Source: Amborella trichopoda (lineage: Eukaryota; Streptophyta; Magnoliopsida; Amborellales; Amborellaceae). From it: a stretch of DNA of 64,000 bases. Shown piece after piece: positions 1 to 12,303 of this stretch (positions are counted from its first letter, which is position 1; each line of letters opens with the position of its first letter). Under the pieces are notes generated by a model that was not told the DNA's origin, ran no database searches, and saw only the letters and a program-made list of their open reading frames with translations. The stretch spans positions 2,920,654 to 2,984,653 of the forward strand of contig NW_006498527.1 of assembly GCF_000471905.2 (NCBI RefSeq), read 5' to 3'. Position numbers and translations under genes: made by a program.

Positions 1-1640
1 CAGAGAACAGTCTAAGAAAACAGAGATAATCAGGCTGCCATAACCCGATTTGCGACATATTACTTGGCTGTGGCTCCATTAGGGAATCTGAAGGTGCAAT
101 AAAAAGATTGTTTACCAGTTAAGAGCGGTTAAATGACCGCCTCTCGAAGTCCAGTACCGGGCTAAAAGTGGACGGCATAATCTCAAATAAGAGGTTCTAG
201 TCTCGATGTTCCAGTATCGTAGAGGCCACTGCCCCTTTAGTCACGGTGTTAAGAATGGTGGATGCTGACAAGAAAGCTACCATAAGCATCCTTTATGAAG
301 GTATCGAGAGGGTTAAATCAGCTATTGGGGAGAAGTTTAGTTTTGCTAATAAAGTGATCGAGATTATAGAAAGAAGGTGGAACACCAAATTTGGACGTCC
401 AATTCATTATGCAGGTAAATATATATTTATATTATTAGAATGTTTCATTCAAAATTAATTTTTTATGAAATTTTAAATGACATTTCTCTATCTAAATATT
501 TTTTAGGTTACTACTTCAACTCAAAATTTTTATATTTGATACCTGAACATCTCCACAAGATTATGGAATGGGTACATTATTGCCAGGTTGGAGAGAAGCC
601 ATCGAAACCAAGTAGCAGCAATACGAGAGGTATTATTTAATATTTGGGTAAGAACTTGATTGAATTGTTATATTTGTGAAGAATACTGTACCAAAATGAA
701 ATATTTTGTTTTAGCTTGCTATGTATAGGGATGCTTTAGAATCCTTCGAAACTAAACTTGCCAGTAATTCTCGAACTAAAATGGATCCAGGTTATCCTCT
801 AACTAATATTTTGTTTATTCATATATTTAATCCTATAAATTGTTCTTGCCCTTACAATGCTTTTTGCATTTTAATCCAGTTGAATGGTGGGAGATACATG
901 GTAGTGATTGACCTCACCTAAAGAGGATAGCAATCAAGGTGCTCTCCCAGGCTACTGACGAAACTGGAGTACGTTCCAATGGTTGCACACTACTAGGACG
1001 AATTGACTCGCTTCGAAAAAGCTTCATAAACTAGTCTACGTTCATTACAACTTAAACTTTCAATAGCGACAAATAAGAAAGAAGCTTGAAGACTATGGGC
1101 CGATAGACTTTGACACAATATTTGTCACAGACACAGCAGAACAATGGGTAGTAGAAGAAGAGGAGCCAATGTTGCACAAGAGAGCGTTCCTTGAATTCGG
1201 TGAAAAAGATCTTAAAGAAGGTGATGAGCAGCGTGAAAGAGGAAGCAACCCGTCGACATATCTACAATTCGTCGGAGATGTCAGTGATATTACACCTAAT
1301 GAAGAAGAGTGGGAAGAGGGTCTAAGGGAAAATGAGAGATGATTCTGAGGCCACTCAATCCCAGCCAAATTATTCACATATCGAGTCCTAACAACAAGAG
1401 GGTAGGGATGAGCACGATAATGTAGGTGAGTATGAAGGATCGACAAGCTTCGGGGATTTTGGATTATGACCACAACAAAACACTAACACTCAGGAATTTG
1501 GTATAGTCAGGTGCCTACTAATTTGGATGATTCGTTTTTAGATCGAGTCAATGAATTGTCACGCGAATTCAATCACTGGTACCAGCGTGACCAAGATGAA
1601 GAACGACGTCGTTTGTCATTTTATTTTTAGATCGTATGTT
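1..1640 (+). mobile_element. hAT-superfamily transposase relic (C-terminal half) in CCT3 intron
   Basis: A decayed plain DNA transposon on the plus strand, antisense to CCT3. Reading in the best frames gives a hAT signature: MVDADKKATISILYEGIERVKSAIG-type sequence from 254, a RRWNTKF/HYAGYYFNSKF motif split by an apparent intron (about 415-505), then HLKRIAIKVLSQATDETG-like (912-970), which matches the conserved block before the hAT dimerisation region. An acidic tail with DYGPIDFDTIF and EQWVVEEEEP follows (1090-1165), typical of the C-terminal extension of plant hAT proteins. Several frame changes and stops separate the blocks. The 5' part is outside the window and no terminal repeats were identified. 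Confidence 0.75.
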
Positions 1641-2023
1641 ATGAATTGTATGCTTTATTGTAGTCCATGTATGATGATATACTTAATCCATGATAATTCT
1701 ATGTTTATCCTTTTGTGTGATGTAAATTAAATGGTAAATAGTAGTTCATGCTGGAAAAGAACATATCAATATTCGTATATTCATGCAAAAAAATGAAAAT
1801 TCTTAATGGAGTACCCTCATTTCTTATTGAATTCCTAAAAAAAAACATTTATAGTGAATTTTAATAATTTTTTCGGATTTTTTTAAGGTTTAATCCGATT
1901 GATTCAACCGATTCTCGATCCGGATTGCCGATTCGTCGATCCATATGGGTTTTTGAGATGTCCGATCCGGATCACCGATCTGCTTTTTAAACCACTGGTT
2001 TGTAGCATAGGGATAGGACGTAC

Positions 2024-5000
2024 CTTTTCAATCCCTTCGATGGACGAACTCTTCTGCTTCAAGGTTGCAGACACAGTTAGCTCAGAAGCCCCACCACCAG
2101 GAACAAGCTTTGGGTTCTTTATTATATTTCGTGCTACAGACATGGCATCCTGCAAATTAACCATTCAATTAAACAAATGACATGAATTCTGAAAGCTTGC
2201 ATATTTCACCAAATTTTAAATGGTAGTCAGGCTAAAAGTAAACGAGATAGCATAATATAATCCAGTGGATTATAGGATAGCTAGAGTCTTTTGTCATCAT
2301 CACCATCCAAGGCAATGGACAGTGATAGAGAATATTGCACCGCCATTAGGTCCCAATTGTGTCACGTCTTGTTCCATAGGGTCCCACTATTTCCTCCATC
2401 ACCGTCCATCATTTGTCCAATGGCAATGATTCTAATAGACAGTGAGTTCTCTATATCGTCCCTCAGATTATGGTATGTTTTTTAATAAAAGAAAAGTAGC
2501 AACAGATATCATAGATCTTCACAACATATTTTTTCACTATCTTTTAGAAACCAAAATCCAAAATCCTGTTTGTATCTTCTTTCCTTTTTGTTAAAAAAAA
2601 AAAATTTCGAACTTTTTTTTTTGACATAGTAACGGTGGGAATAGAGAACGGGATGTAATGATGAGGCATTGGTCCCCCATGCACCAATGCCACACCCCCA
2701 ATCCCAATTTTCTTTTTTTGATACTGTTAACATTGCATTGAAGGAATGTTAACGTTTTAAACATTATTCTAACCAAAATTCAAAAGTCAAGGAGTCCTCT
2801 ATCCAAAGCTGCTAAAACTTTAATTCCTGATATGAAACATGAGAACTGTAGGCTTATAAAAAACACACATTGGGGTCTGTTTCTTCCTTTTCCCTTTGGT
2901 GAGAATCAGATCCAGAAAAGTGAGAACCGTTGAGTTGTACAAGTGATAGTGCATATTTCAGAAGAAAACAAACCTGTAAATTCCTTTCAACTTCATTTAA
3001 AAGGTCCTTGCTAGCACCTCTTACAAGAACAGTGCAAGCCTTTGGGTCTTTGCAATTAGTGATGAAGGCGAAGAATTCGTCCCCAATCTTCTTGACCTCG
3101 AAAAGCCCAGCTCCTGTTCCAACATCTGACTCTTGTAGCTCATCTGGCCGATTTACAACCACGGCTCCACAAGCTTTGGCAATCCTGTTATTGTCAGTCT
3201 TCCTTAGCCTCCTTATGGCACTAACACCAGCCTTGCTGAGATAGTGGCACGCAAGATCGCTGAGCCCTTTCTCTGTGATAACTAGGTCAGGCTGGAACTT
3301 CAATATCTGAGCACAGAGACTCTCGATATACTCTTCTTCCATCTTCAGCAGGACACTCCTACAAGATAATTCACCAGTCAAAACATTTGGACCCAAATAG
3401 CCTACAGTTTGGTCTCCACCATTGTTTAATGCTGAAAAAATTTCAACCTGAATGGCATTCTTGTTATCAAACCTTAGATCCTCAAAAGATAATCCCATGA
3501 ATTTCGGGAAACTATAATCCCTTGGGTCATGCAATTCAATAACATGATGGATGGTGGAGATAGAAGGGTACCCACATAGAGAGTATGTGTCGGTCTAGTG
3601 GCTCCCATTCTCTCTTAATCATCATATCATTTCATATTATACAGTGGAGGCCACATATATATCATTAAATTATGGCATAAATACCTTTTCCACCAAATAG
3701 AAAACATATATTGTTCACAAAAAGAAGTTTGGCTAAAATACGGTGTGAAATTGAAATTTATCTGTAACTGCAGGTCAAAACACTTCTACAAAGCAAAAGT
3801 CTACAAGTTAAAACTTGGATTTGAACAACAATCTAGGCAGTACACAAAGGCATGCCCAACAAGACCGCAAATACACTTTCCAACAGACTAGAATAATAAG
3901 TTTTATAGCGGAGATGTCAGATACCAGTCTTCTTCTTTCAACAACTCTGCATTTGTTTGATTTTCCCCTTTCTTGTATTCAAGAGGGCAATCCAGAAGAA
4001 TGATGCGAGGGTTTAGTATCTTTCTTTTCATTTTGCCTGGAGAAACCACATCTTTGTTTATCATAACTCCCTTAAGAACTTTTGAGTCTTCCAACTGACC
4101 ACCAGGAATCTTTTCAACTTTTATGTACTTTTTAATGTCGACTTCTTTTATGCCTTGGCCGAGATCCACACCAATAGTTGTAGTAGCACCAATGGCTAAG
4201 TCCTGAACACAGAAGAATGAAACATGATCACAGGACAAAAAGGCTGAGAAATAAAATGATAAATATACAGGACAGGAGAATGCACAACAAATCTACATGG
4301 TAGACCTAATATGCACGCTACCTATGGTTTCTTTTTTGAGAAATACAATATACTTTCAGCATTACAAAAAGTTGCACGGCTTATTCCCTTGAAAGGCAAC
4401 AAATTAGTTCTGAAATTGACTAAATGAGGTTCAGATCCCCTTTGTCTACCTCTACTTTTTCTCGCCAGTGAACCATATCAAATATGAAGGAAAGAAAAAA
4501 AACACAAGTTTTGTGCATTGACTTGATATTTGGACATGTTACAAGTCCCCAAACTAAGTCAAACCATGGTTTCAACATAGAAAATAATTGACAAATAGAA
4601 ATCCAAAATCACATATTTCTTGACATTTGTAAAAGATTAAGGAAGACAATCTTACAGCAATGAGGTCTCCAAATTGGCCAGTGAATTTTGTGCCGATGCA
4701 ACTTTTGACTAGTTTCAGCATTGTCGCTCCTGCCGTGTGAAGGTCACAAGCCAAAATTGCATTCAGGGAATGAAAAAAAATTGCAATAAAAGGAACTAAG
4801 CTGATGATTTTTCTTTTCTTTCTTTTTTGGATGGATAACTAAAATGATGAAATTTCAGTAAATAAAAGGAATCCTACCATGTGCTTGACCAAATAGATTG
4901 TATACAATTATCATTTTTTTCTTATGACTATGAATATGATCTTTGTTTTTTTTCTTTCGGAGAACCAATATTTTTTCTTAGAAAATTTGCCTGTAAACAA

Positions 5001-8000
5001 ACATATATCATAAAACCAAGAGAGTAAGTCCAGATACAAAAGCACAGCTACTTACGGTCATTTACATCAATGGGCACAGCGATCTTATCAAGCACTGCAA
5101 TAGAATCCTCAAGGGCCTTACTGTAGGCTGCATAAGAAGCGCCAACATTGTAATAATCAGAAGCAAACCATTGCACCATTCAAGCTGCTATCTCACCAAA
5201 TTTGATCTCAGCATACCTCGGCAAATGACTGTAGGATGATAGCTCTTGTCAATAAAAGCTTCTGCCACATGAAGCATCTCACCAGCTACATCAAAATTTC
5301 AGTTAATGAAGGAATAATCAATAACTGCTGACAATTCTATTTTCCATTATCACTTATAAATATATGGAATCTGCTAAGAAGCTTTATCGACAGCAAAATC
5401 CAGTTTTCCATTCTCAAGCCTCAACTATCAATATTCCTTCTTTCCTATTTAATATATGACTATACTCAACAGATTTAACTGAAAGTTTCCAAAAACAGAG
5501 TAGGAGCTGAGCTATGGAAATTGTTAGCAACATACCAAGAACAATCACTGACGTAGTCCCATCCCCTACTTCTTCATCTTGTGTGCGACTAAGTTCAATC
5601 ATAGACTGTTGTTCCACAAAAGAAAAATTAACAAAAATAAACACAAAAAAGACAACTTCATATTACCATATAACACAAGTTCAAGAGCACACTTAAAACA
5701 TCACAACAAGCAGAATCAGACTGCATGGGATACATTGGATTGCTTTCTTCTGATATAATGCACAAAAATGATGACCACCAAATCTTGATTTACACAGCAA
5801 TGGGGCATGCACAAGTGAAATTTAAAAAAGAAAGCTTTGACAGGAACGAAAAATGGGACAAAATTGACTAGGGAAGAACAAAGGCCATCCATACCTTAGC
5901 AGCTGGGTGGGCCAAATCTAGTTCTCGCAGAATACAATTTCCGTCATTCGTTACAACAATTCCTAAACAGGTCACAAAAGTCATACAACTAAAATACCAG
6001 ATTTGTAGAGTGAACAACATAAGAACTCAATTCATCAGAGAAAATGTCATCATCAAAGCAGAAGATATGGCCAATATGTACAGTACATCTGACACTGTAG
6101 ATAAAGGTGCTCTCTGTAGCTATCCATGCATATAAACATTGTTCAAACACTCAGCAAGACCGAATCGGACTCACCTGCATCCCTACCAGCACCCTAACAG
6201 TTCCAAATAACCTGTAGTCAGTTAATCCGAGTCCAGGCCACCAAGTCCACACAAGTCTTGATCAAGCTTATCCAGTCTTTGAAAAAACCAGTGATTCTGG
6301 TCTGAGTCTTGAACTTGGGACTTGGACCTGCCCCAAGCCTGGGATCTATGATTTCTAACATTGTATATAATATTAATGCATTCGGATAGCTTCTGATCCT
6401 GTATTCCGTGAAATAATGAAATACAGTGAAGTGGATAATGGCTTTATGCAAGCAATGTCACCTGCTGGTGCACTTGGTATACCTTAAATCCTAACTCAAT
6501 TCAGTTCACCAATTTGTTTAATTAACCAAGATACACAAAAATATTTGATCGGCAAACCTGTTCCAGTTCCTAAAGAAGCAGCAGTTCGAGGTATGGAATT
6601 AAGAGTAGGTTAGGGGTGCTTCAGTAAATAACTAAATATGATTCCTTGTTGCTGTATGCTGTTATATAGAAGGAATTTACTCCATCCTTGGAAACATCCA
6701 TATGCATGTGAGAGATTTGCTACCTCATTTTACAAGAATCAAATTCTCTTATATTGCAGACAAAGCTCCTTCTTTCCAAAACATTTGTCATTTATTCAAG
6801 AGGGAAATAACAAGAGGAAGTTGTGTTTTAGTGTGATTTGAACAAAGTAAGTTGTAAAGGAGTTTGCAAAACACCATAATTTCATAAATGTAATAATACA
6901 ATTAGTGTTTTGACCACCAAAAAGATTTATAGCATTTATTTACCCAAAGGAGAAAAACACATTGATAAAAGGGTGCGGTTTCTATAAGGATGCAACCTTA
7001 CAATCCAATCATGGCGCACCTTAAAATTTTATCATAACATGTAATTTTGTTGTAAAAAATTCTCAGTATTATCTTAAAATCTATTTTCATACCTAATTAC
7101 AAAATTTTAAATTCCAAAATTGGTTAAAATCAAGTAGATCTATAAATATATGAAAATCTTGAAATGGACGGTCTAGATAATCTGTTGCAAGATGCACTAT
7201 TTCCGGGACTCAAAAACTTTTTTTTTCATATTCATACATCTCAACGTCAAGATGATCGATTAGAAGGTTTCTTCAACATTAAAACAACATTTCTAATAGA
7301 TTTTTGAGGTGCATTTGTGATTCTACATTTTAAGGTTGCAACTTTATATAAACTTTTCCCTTGATAAAATTGCCATGAGAAATGTTTATATCATAAAGAC
7401 TATAATCTGCCAAGCATATGTAAAGTTCATGACACCCATTTTTGCCATGTATTAGTACAGGAAACAGGATGGGGGCGTGATATTGGTTCTGGTACTTGAG
7501 GGTCGAAGGAGTTTCCGGTACATTGTTATAGAAACAGTTTCTATTGATTAGTTGGCATGTTTTCTAGAAGAGATGGTACAAGTTTCCAAGAACCTGATAC
7601 ACATATACTTGTATGCTCTTATTACGAGAATGTATGATTTATTGGTACTTGATGGCCAAGTAAATACATATAATTTTGAATACTAAAACCGATGGGGAAA
7701 TTTATCAAAATATACTTACTTTTCCAACAGCTTAACAGTTTACCCGTTTTCAATTATTTGGACTCATGTTCATGTGTATTTTCATGGGAATTTTAAATTA
7801 GGGATTGTATACTATGAGACCATTTATTTTTGGTACAAGGAGTTCACAATCACTTTTAGCCATTGGATTATGAAATCCAATAGATGAAAGTATCACAACA
7901 TTCAAGAAATTTAATTTTGGACTTTGTGCCCAAACAATGACACATCCTCAACCACCTAATTTCAAATCTAATGGTCAATAATGATTCTGACCTCCTTATA

Positions 8001-8168
8001 TCAAAAGTAAATGGTCTCGTTGCATACATTTCCTTCAAATTAAAGGAAAATATAATACAAGTGCCATTTTAAATAGCAAATCTCTTTTGTGCGTTTTGAT
8101 GAATTTCCCAACCTATATTAAGTGTTAATTGTTAAAAATAATGCATATGTCTCTCTCAATGGCTCATT

Positions 8169-8211
<43 letters not shown>

Positions 8212-10319
8212 TTTAATTTTCATTTTTATAACTTCTTCTATTATTATCTATCACAACAATGGTTCTTTCTACCATGTGCCTCTTCTTTGGAGAGGGTTTT
8301 GGATTCTTATTCCCATTATTAGCAAATTATTTTTAAAATATGTTCCTAAATACATGATAAGTGTTGATTATTATGTATATAGAGTTTCTATAGAAATTGG
8401 TACGACTTGCGTTCGTATGGTTCCGTCAAAAAGCACTACCCAAAAAGAGAACCTGCATAAATATGATCTCACCAATAGCCAGAAAAGGTCATAATAAACA
8501 TCACATGCTTATCTGGATCCATGCATAAGCATCACACAAATTGGGTGTTAGGTGTTGGTATTTTTATCGCCAATGTACACAATGTTGCACCTCAGAGATG
8601 CAGTTTCCCACATATTAGTCGAAAATTAACAATAAAACAGGAGAAGAAATTGTCAACATATAAAATACAAGACAACAAATCATTCTAATATCATAGAGCA
8701 ACATATAAAATGATCACCAGAGAAGGTACTGCATTTAACTTCACATATCAGGGAATAAAAAAGATCAATCCAACAAGAGAAATTAAAGGACCTCCTGCAG
8801 CATCTAGTAGCATCTTCAACATGGATCGAGGACCCAAAGTTGTTCGGATGATATCAGCCACTGCCTGTGAGAGCAAAAGAATACAACAAAGTAAAAACTA
8901 GCATTTCCACAAACTTGAAAAACCATAACGAAGAGACAGGACCCATAGTTTCATCAAAATATTCCTCATTATCTGCAGACTGAGATATATCTCATCAGAC
9001 ATATCATGAATATTCAAAACTCACCTTAGATGCCTGGATGTTTGCATGGTGAACTTTAGTTCCAGACTCTCGTTTCAAAGAATCTTCTGCTCAAATCAAT
9101 TTACAATGAAATAGAATCAGTGAACAGATAAACAATGAGAAAAATTTGCTCAAGATCACCACAAAACATCAATAAACAAAAATCCCACTTCACTTCCTAA
9201 TCCCAAAGAACAGAGAGGGAGAAACTTGGGTGTCACACTTAAACCATCCAAAGTTCTCTCTGTGAAAAGAAAAACCTCGCAAGAAAAATAAATTAAGTGT
9301 GACTAGATAATAAATAGGATGAAGTAAGGATCTTACATGCGCATCTCATAAACTTATTAGAATACATATGTCAAATTTCATAGATCAAGGATTGTCCCGA
9401 TAACTAGGATTCCAGTAGGAAAGTTGACATGAAAGAAACTTTATAAAGGAACAAGAATTCTAAAATAAAAAAAAAAAAGCAATAGAGGAGCCTTAAGGGT
9501 CTTTTCAAAATTCTGAATGGCTCTTAAATTAATAAGTAATGCATATCCCATCAGAATAATTCTATTTTTCAATCTAATGAGAACCATTCTTTAGCTTGCA
9601 GAAAGTAAGAAACAAGCTTAAATCTAACTCCCAAAAGTTTTAAGATCAAGCTACGAAAGTCCAAAAAACTTTCATGAAGGCATTGAGATGACACAAAAAC
9701 TATTTTTAAATTAGAAAAGCAATTTCGCGAGACCATCACTAACAGTTGAACTATAGACTACCAAAAAAGGAAACCCCTAATGACCAAAATAATCAATTGA
9801 TTACCGAAGAAATTAAAAAATCCATAATGACATTACAGAAAGTAAAATAAATCAGGGAGTAGGAGATTTCCAAAACTGCTAATCTTTGCCATTGACCCAA
9901 AAATAATGCATCCATGAAAAACAGAATTTATTTTCTTCTTTATTTCTTAAACGTGATGGAAGAGATCGTTTTCCACCGCACAACTCAAGAAAAAAAAAAC
10001 AAAAAAACTCATGAAATCGTCCTTCTAAAATTCTCCATTACTGAAAAACTAATTCTTAATAAGCTAGATCAGTTTCCATGTTTATCGACCCAGTAACCAA
10101 ATCCTAGATTGTATAATGAATCAAAGCAATTACTACTAGGGCTCAAAACACAAAAGAAAAACACATGGCAGAGAGATTGAGCTATTCATCCCAGCCAACA
10201 ATGGCATCGTTTTGAAGAATCAACTGAAGAGAGAGGAGCATATCAAACATCAAAATAGAGGCAAATCTGTGAGATTCAGACGATATGGACTTACTGAGAA
10301 CAAGTACTGGTGCGTGCAT
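2024..10319 (-). CDS. CCT3: T-complex protein 1 subunit gamma (CCT3), 5' 11 exons; 3' end off the window
   Basis: Subunit gamma of the cytosolic group II chaperonin CCT/TRiC, which folds actin, tubulin and other proteins with ATP. Eleven exons read on the minus strand: 10295-10319, 9025-9086, 8792-8864, 5895-5962, 5536-5605, 5217-5285, 5056-5127, 4656-4729, 3925-4202, 2974-3358, 2024-2149. All have GT/AG borders and keep one reading frame (1302 nt, 434 codons). The start gives MHAPVLVLKDSLKRESGTK, the usual plant CCT3 N-terminus. Visible ATPase motifs are TLGP (about residues 38-41), NDGN (59-62), GDGTT with the catalytic Asp (90-94) and PGGGA (409-413). The gene stops at ...EGIEK, where plant CCT3 continues with about 120 residues, so the remaining exon(s) must lie left of position 1, beyond an intron of over 2 kb carrying a hAT relic. 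Introns hold two MITEs (6971-7360, 7801-8033). Nothing looks broken in the part seen. Confidence 0.95.
6971..7360. mobile_element. Mutator-like MITE, family 1, copy 1
   Basis: A 390-bp non-coding element in the CCT3 intron between exons 3 and 4. It is flanked by a perfect 9-bp target duplication TTGATAAAA (6962-6970 and 7361-7369). The ends are inverted repeats: GGGTGCGGTTTCTATAAGG... on the left and GGGAAAAGTTTATATAAAG... on the reverse complement of the right, converging on TGCAACCTT. Length, GGG ends and 9-bp duplications are the marks of Mutator-like elements. No transposase is encoded. The interior matches the copies at 16825, 17139 and 28559. Confidence 0.85.
7801..8033. mobile_element. 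Small Mutator-like MITE in CCT3 intron
   Basis: A 233-bp element with about 50-bp imperfect inverted repeats (left GGGATTGTATACTATGAGAC, right complement GGAAATGTATGCAACGAGAC, both continuing CATTTA.TTTTG.TA.AAGGAG). It is flanked by 9-bp duplications TTTAAATTA (7792-7800) and TTCAAATTA (8034-8042), which differ at one base. Unrelated in sequence to family 1 but with the same insertion signature. Confidence 0.7.
8175..8209. repeat. (CT)n microsatellite
   Basis: An uninterrupted CT dinucleotide run of about 35 bp inside the CCT3 intron. Confidence 0.95.
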
Positions 10320-10442
10320 CGTGGATAGAGAAAGTGAAGAGCAGACCAACTAGGGTTTTGGGGGTTTTAGAGGGAGAGAAAAATCGACAAAGAAGAAGAG
10401 GGAGAAAGAGAGGGAAAGAGGGTAGTTTCAGAAAAGCCGACC

Positions 10443-10451
10443 CTTATATTT
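10443..10451 (-). promoter_or_regulatory. Candidate TATA box of CCT3
   Basis: The minus strand reads AATATAAGG about 125 bases upstream of the CCT3 ATG. The stretch between is purine/pyrimidine-biased leader-like sequence with no ORF of note. Position and sequence fit a TATA box, but no transcript evidence is available here. Confidence 0.4.
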
Positions 10452-10554
10452 TCTCACTTCTTCCGGGTTCTTCTGCAATTGAAAATAGTTTCAAACGGAA
10501 GATTTCGGCCTATTAGGTTTTAAAAACTTTCTCATGGTAATAGTTTTTTAAAAA

Positions 10555-10933
10555 GGAAGAAGTTTACATAGAGCCGAGGTTCTAAACAATCAATTTAGAA
10601 TACACCATAAAAAGTTCACTAGAAAAAGTTTTTAATGCCCAAATATCCTCAAATTGATCATCTAGATGTCAAGATGCATACACATGGCAAAAAGAATTGA
10701 TTTAGTGCATCTTACAATATATTTTTGGATCGTCAATTTTTAAGATTTTTAAGTTTTCATAGATCTGCATGATCTACACTATTTTTTAAGCTGTAGATTT
10801 TATAATTAAAGATAAAAATATATTTTAAAGCTATCACAAAGATTTTCGGTATTAAAGCTATATTTCTCGATACTATTTGAAGGTAGGCTTTACTTTGATT
10901 ATTTAGATCCTCGGCTCTATACAAACTGCACCC
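10555..10933. mobile_element. Mutator-like MITE, family 1, variant with different terminal repeats
   Basis: A 379-bp element 5' of CCT3. The inverted ends read GGAAGAAGTTTACATAGAGC and GGGTGCAGTTTGTATAGAGC, both continuing CGAGG.TCTAAA. It has perfect 9-bp duplications TTTTAAAAA (10546-10554, 10934-10942). The interior still shows the family-1 core (CATCTAGATGTCAAGATG-like palindrome, then TTTTCAAGATTTT...TAGATCT, then AATTTTATAATTA-like), but the terminal repeats differ from the TGCAACCTT type. Confidence 0.8.
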
Positions 10934-10942
10934 TTTTAAAAA

Positions 10943-11207
10943 GGTCCCGTTCCGGCCGAGCCATATGTAGAAATGCACCCCTATTAATAAATTTATTTTA
11001 AGGATATTTAATCTAAGATCATGAATATGAAATAATAAATATATTTTAAAAATTATAAATAATAATTCTAGTAAGAAAAAATTTGAAGAGTTAGTTTCTA
11101 TTGTTTTTAGATGGAATACCTACTTACATCCATCTTTAAGATCGATGCTTTACGCTTTTTGGACTGTATGTGTAAAAATGCAGCCCAATTCCTATGAAAC
11201 CATTTTC
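10943..11207. mobile_element. Mutator-like MITE, family 2, copy 1
   Basis: A 265-bp element homologous to 11998-12294 over most of its length (shared TATGTAGAAATGC, CTATTAATAAAT, ATCATGAATATGAA, CCTACTTACATCCATCTTTA). It is flanked by TTTTAAAAA on both sides (10934-10942, 11208-11216), and shares the left duplication with the neighbouring family-1 element. Confidence 0.65.
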
Positions 11208-11216
11208 TTTTAAAAA

Positions 11217-11997
11217 AAGCTACAGTTTTGGTGAGAGCCGACTCATCTATTACCATTCGGTCCCTTGTCTATCTAATGTCCATATCTAAGATGGATGCAA
11301 CAAAATGTAACATCCACTAAAAATGGTAAAAAAAAAAGTAACATCCATTCAAAGTTAAAATGGATAGTGAAGAAAGGGGTCAAGAAAATAACATTTATAT
11401 ATTTTGAAATATATAAATTCTATAATTTAGATCATTGTCAAGGTTGAAATTATTGAACTCTAAAATTTTGGATCGAAAATACATTTTAGAAATATATTTT
11501 TTAGGGAGACCACACACGAATAATATGAGTTGCCCAATTCACCAAACATTTATTCTTTAAAAAAAATCTAACTCTATTAACCTTTTTACTTATTATTTTT
11601 TACCCAAACAAAAACTAAAAAGGAGAAGTATTTGGTGCGTCCAAGCCCGCACCTATTACCATGCGAGCTTAGAGATCTACACCATCCACCAAAGAAGTGT
11701 AGATCTTCATCATAAATAATAGTTCTCCAAATAAAATGTAAAATCAATGGTTCAAATATTTTATCCAAAAAATATCATTTATAATTTTAAAAAATTATTT
11801 ATTTTTACAGATTAATAATCTACATGTTAATGATTGTACATTCCCTAAAAATTAAGATTAAATTCTATTTCAAAATAAATTATTAATGGGCCGATATTTT
11901 TACATATGAGTCCGTTGACTCATAGAAACTGTGTCTAAACTAAAACGATACCTTTGTCTGTCTACTCTGTGCAAACTATTCACGCGAGGGCCCGGTT
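11217..11997. other. Intergenic AT-rich stretch
   Basis: No gene seen. At 11636-11712 a GCGTCCAAGCCCGCACC-type block and a short hairpin (AGATCTACAC.../GTGTAGATCT) resemble the ends of family 2, perhaps another worn copy. Confidence 0.4.
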
Positions 11998-12294
11998 TCT
12001 ATGCGGCCAATCCCGCATATGTAGAAATGCGGGCCTATTAATAAATCTATTTTTGAGATGGATTTTTTTACTTAATTTTTAAGGACATGTAATATCTAAC
12101 ATGGAGATCATGAATATGAAAAAATAAGTAAAATTTAACTATAAATAATAATTATAGCAATAAAACATTTGGACCGTTAGTTTCCACTGTATTTAGATGG
12201 AAGACCTACTTACATCCATCTTTAAGATGGATGATTTACACCTTTTGGACCGCATATGTAATCATGCCGTCCAGCCCGCATGCAACAATTTTCC
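11998..12294. mobile_element. Mutator-like MITE, family 2, copy 2
   Basis: A 297-bp element with GG ends and about 40-bp imperfect inverted repeats rich in ATGCGG. The flanking 9-mers are TTCACGCGA (11989-11997) and TTCATGCAA (12295-12303). The two differences are C-to-T and G-to-A at CpG positions, as expected from decay of methylated cytosines in one duplication. A spurious ORF lies over the right end. Confidence 0.7.
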
Positions 12295-12303
12295 TTCATG
12301 CAA

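Noticed and set aside
2509-2776. Short minus ORFs between CCT3 exons 10 and 11
   Set aside because: Low-complexity intron sequence; CCT3 phases join cleanly without them.
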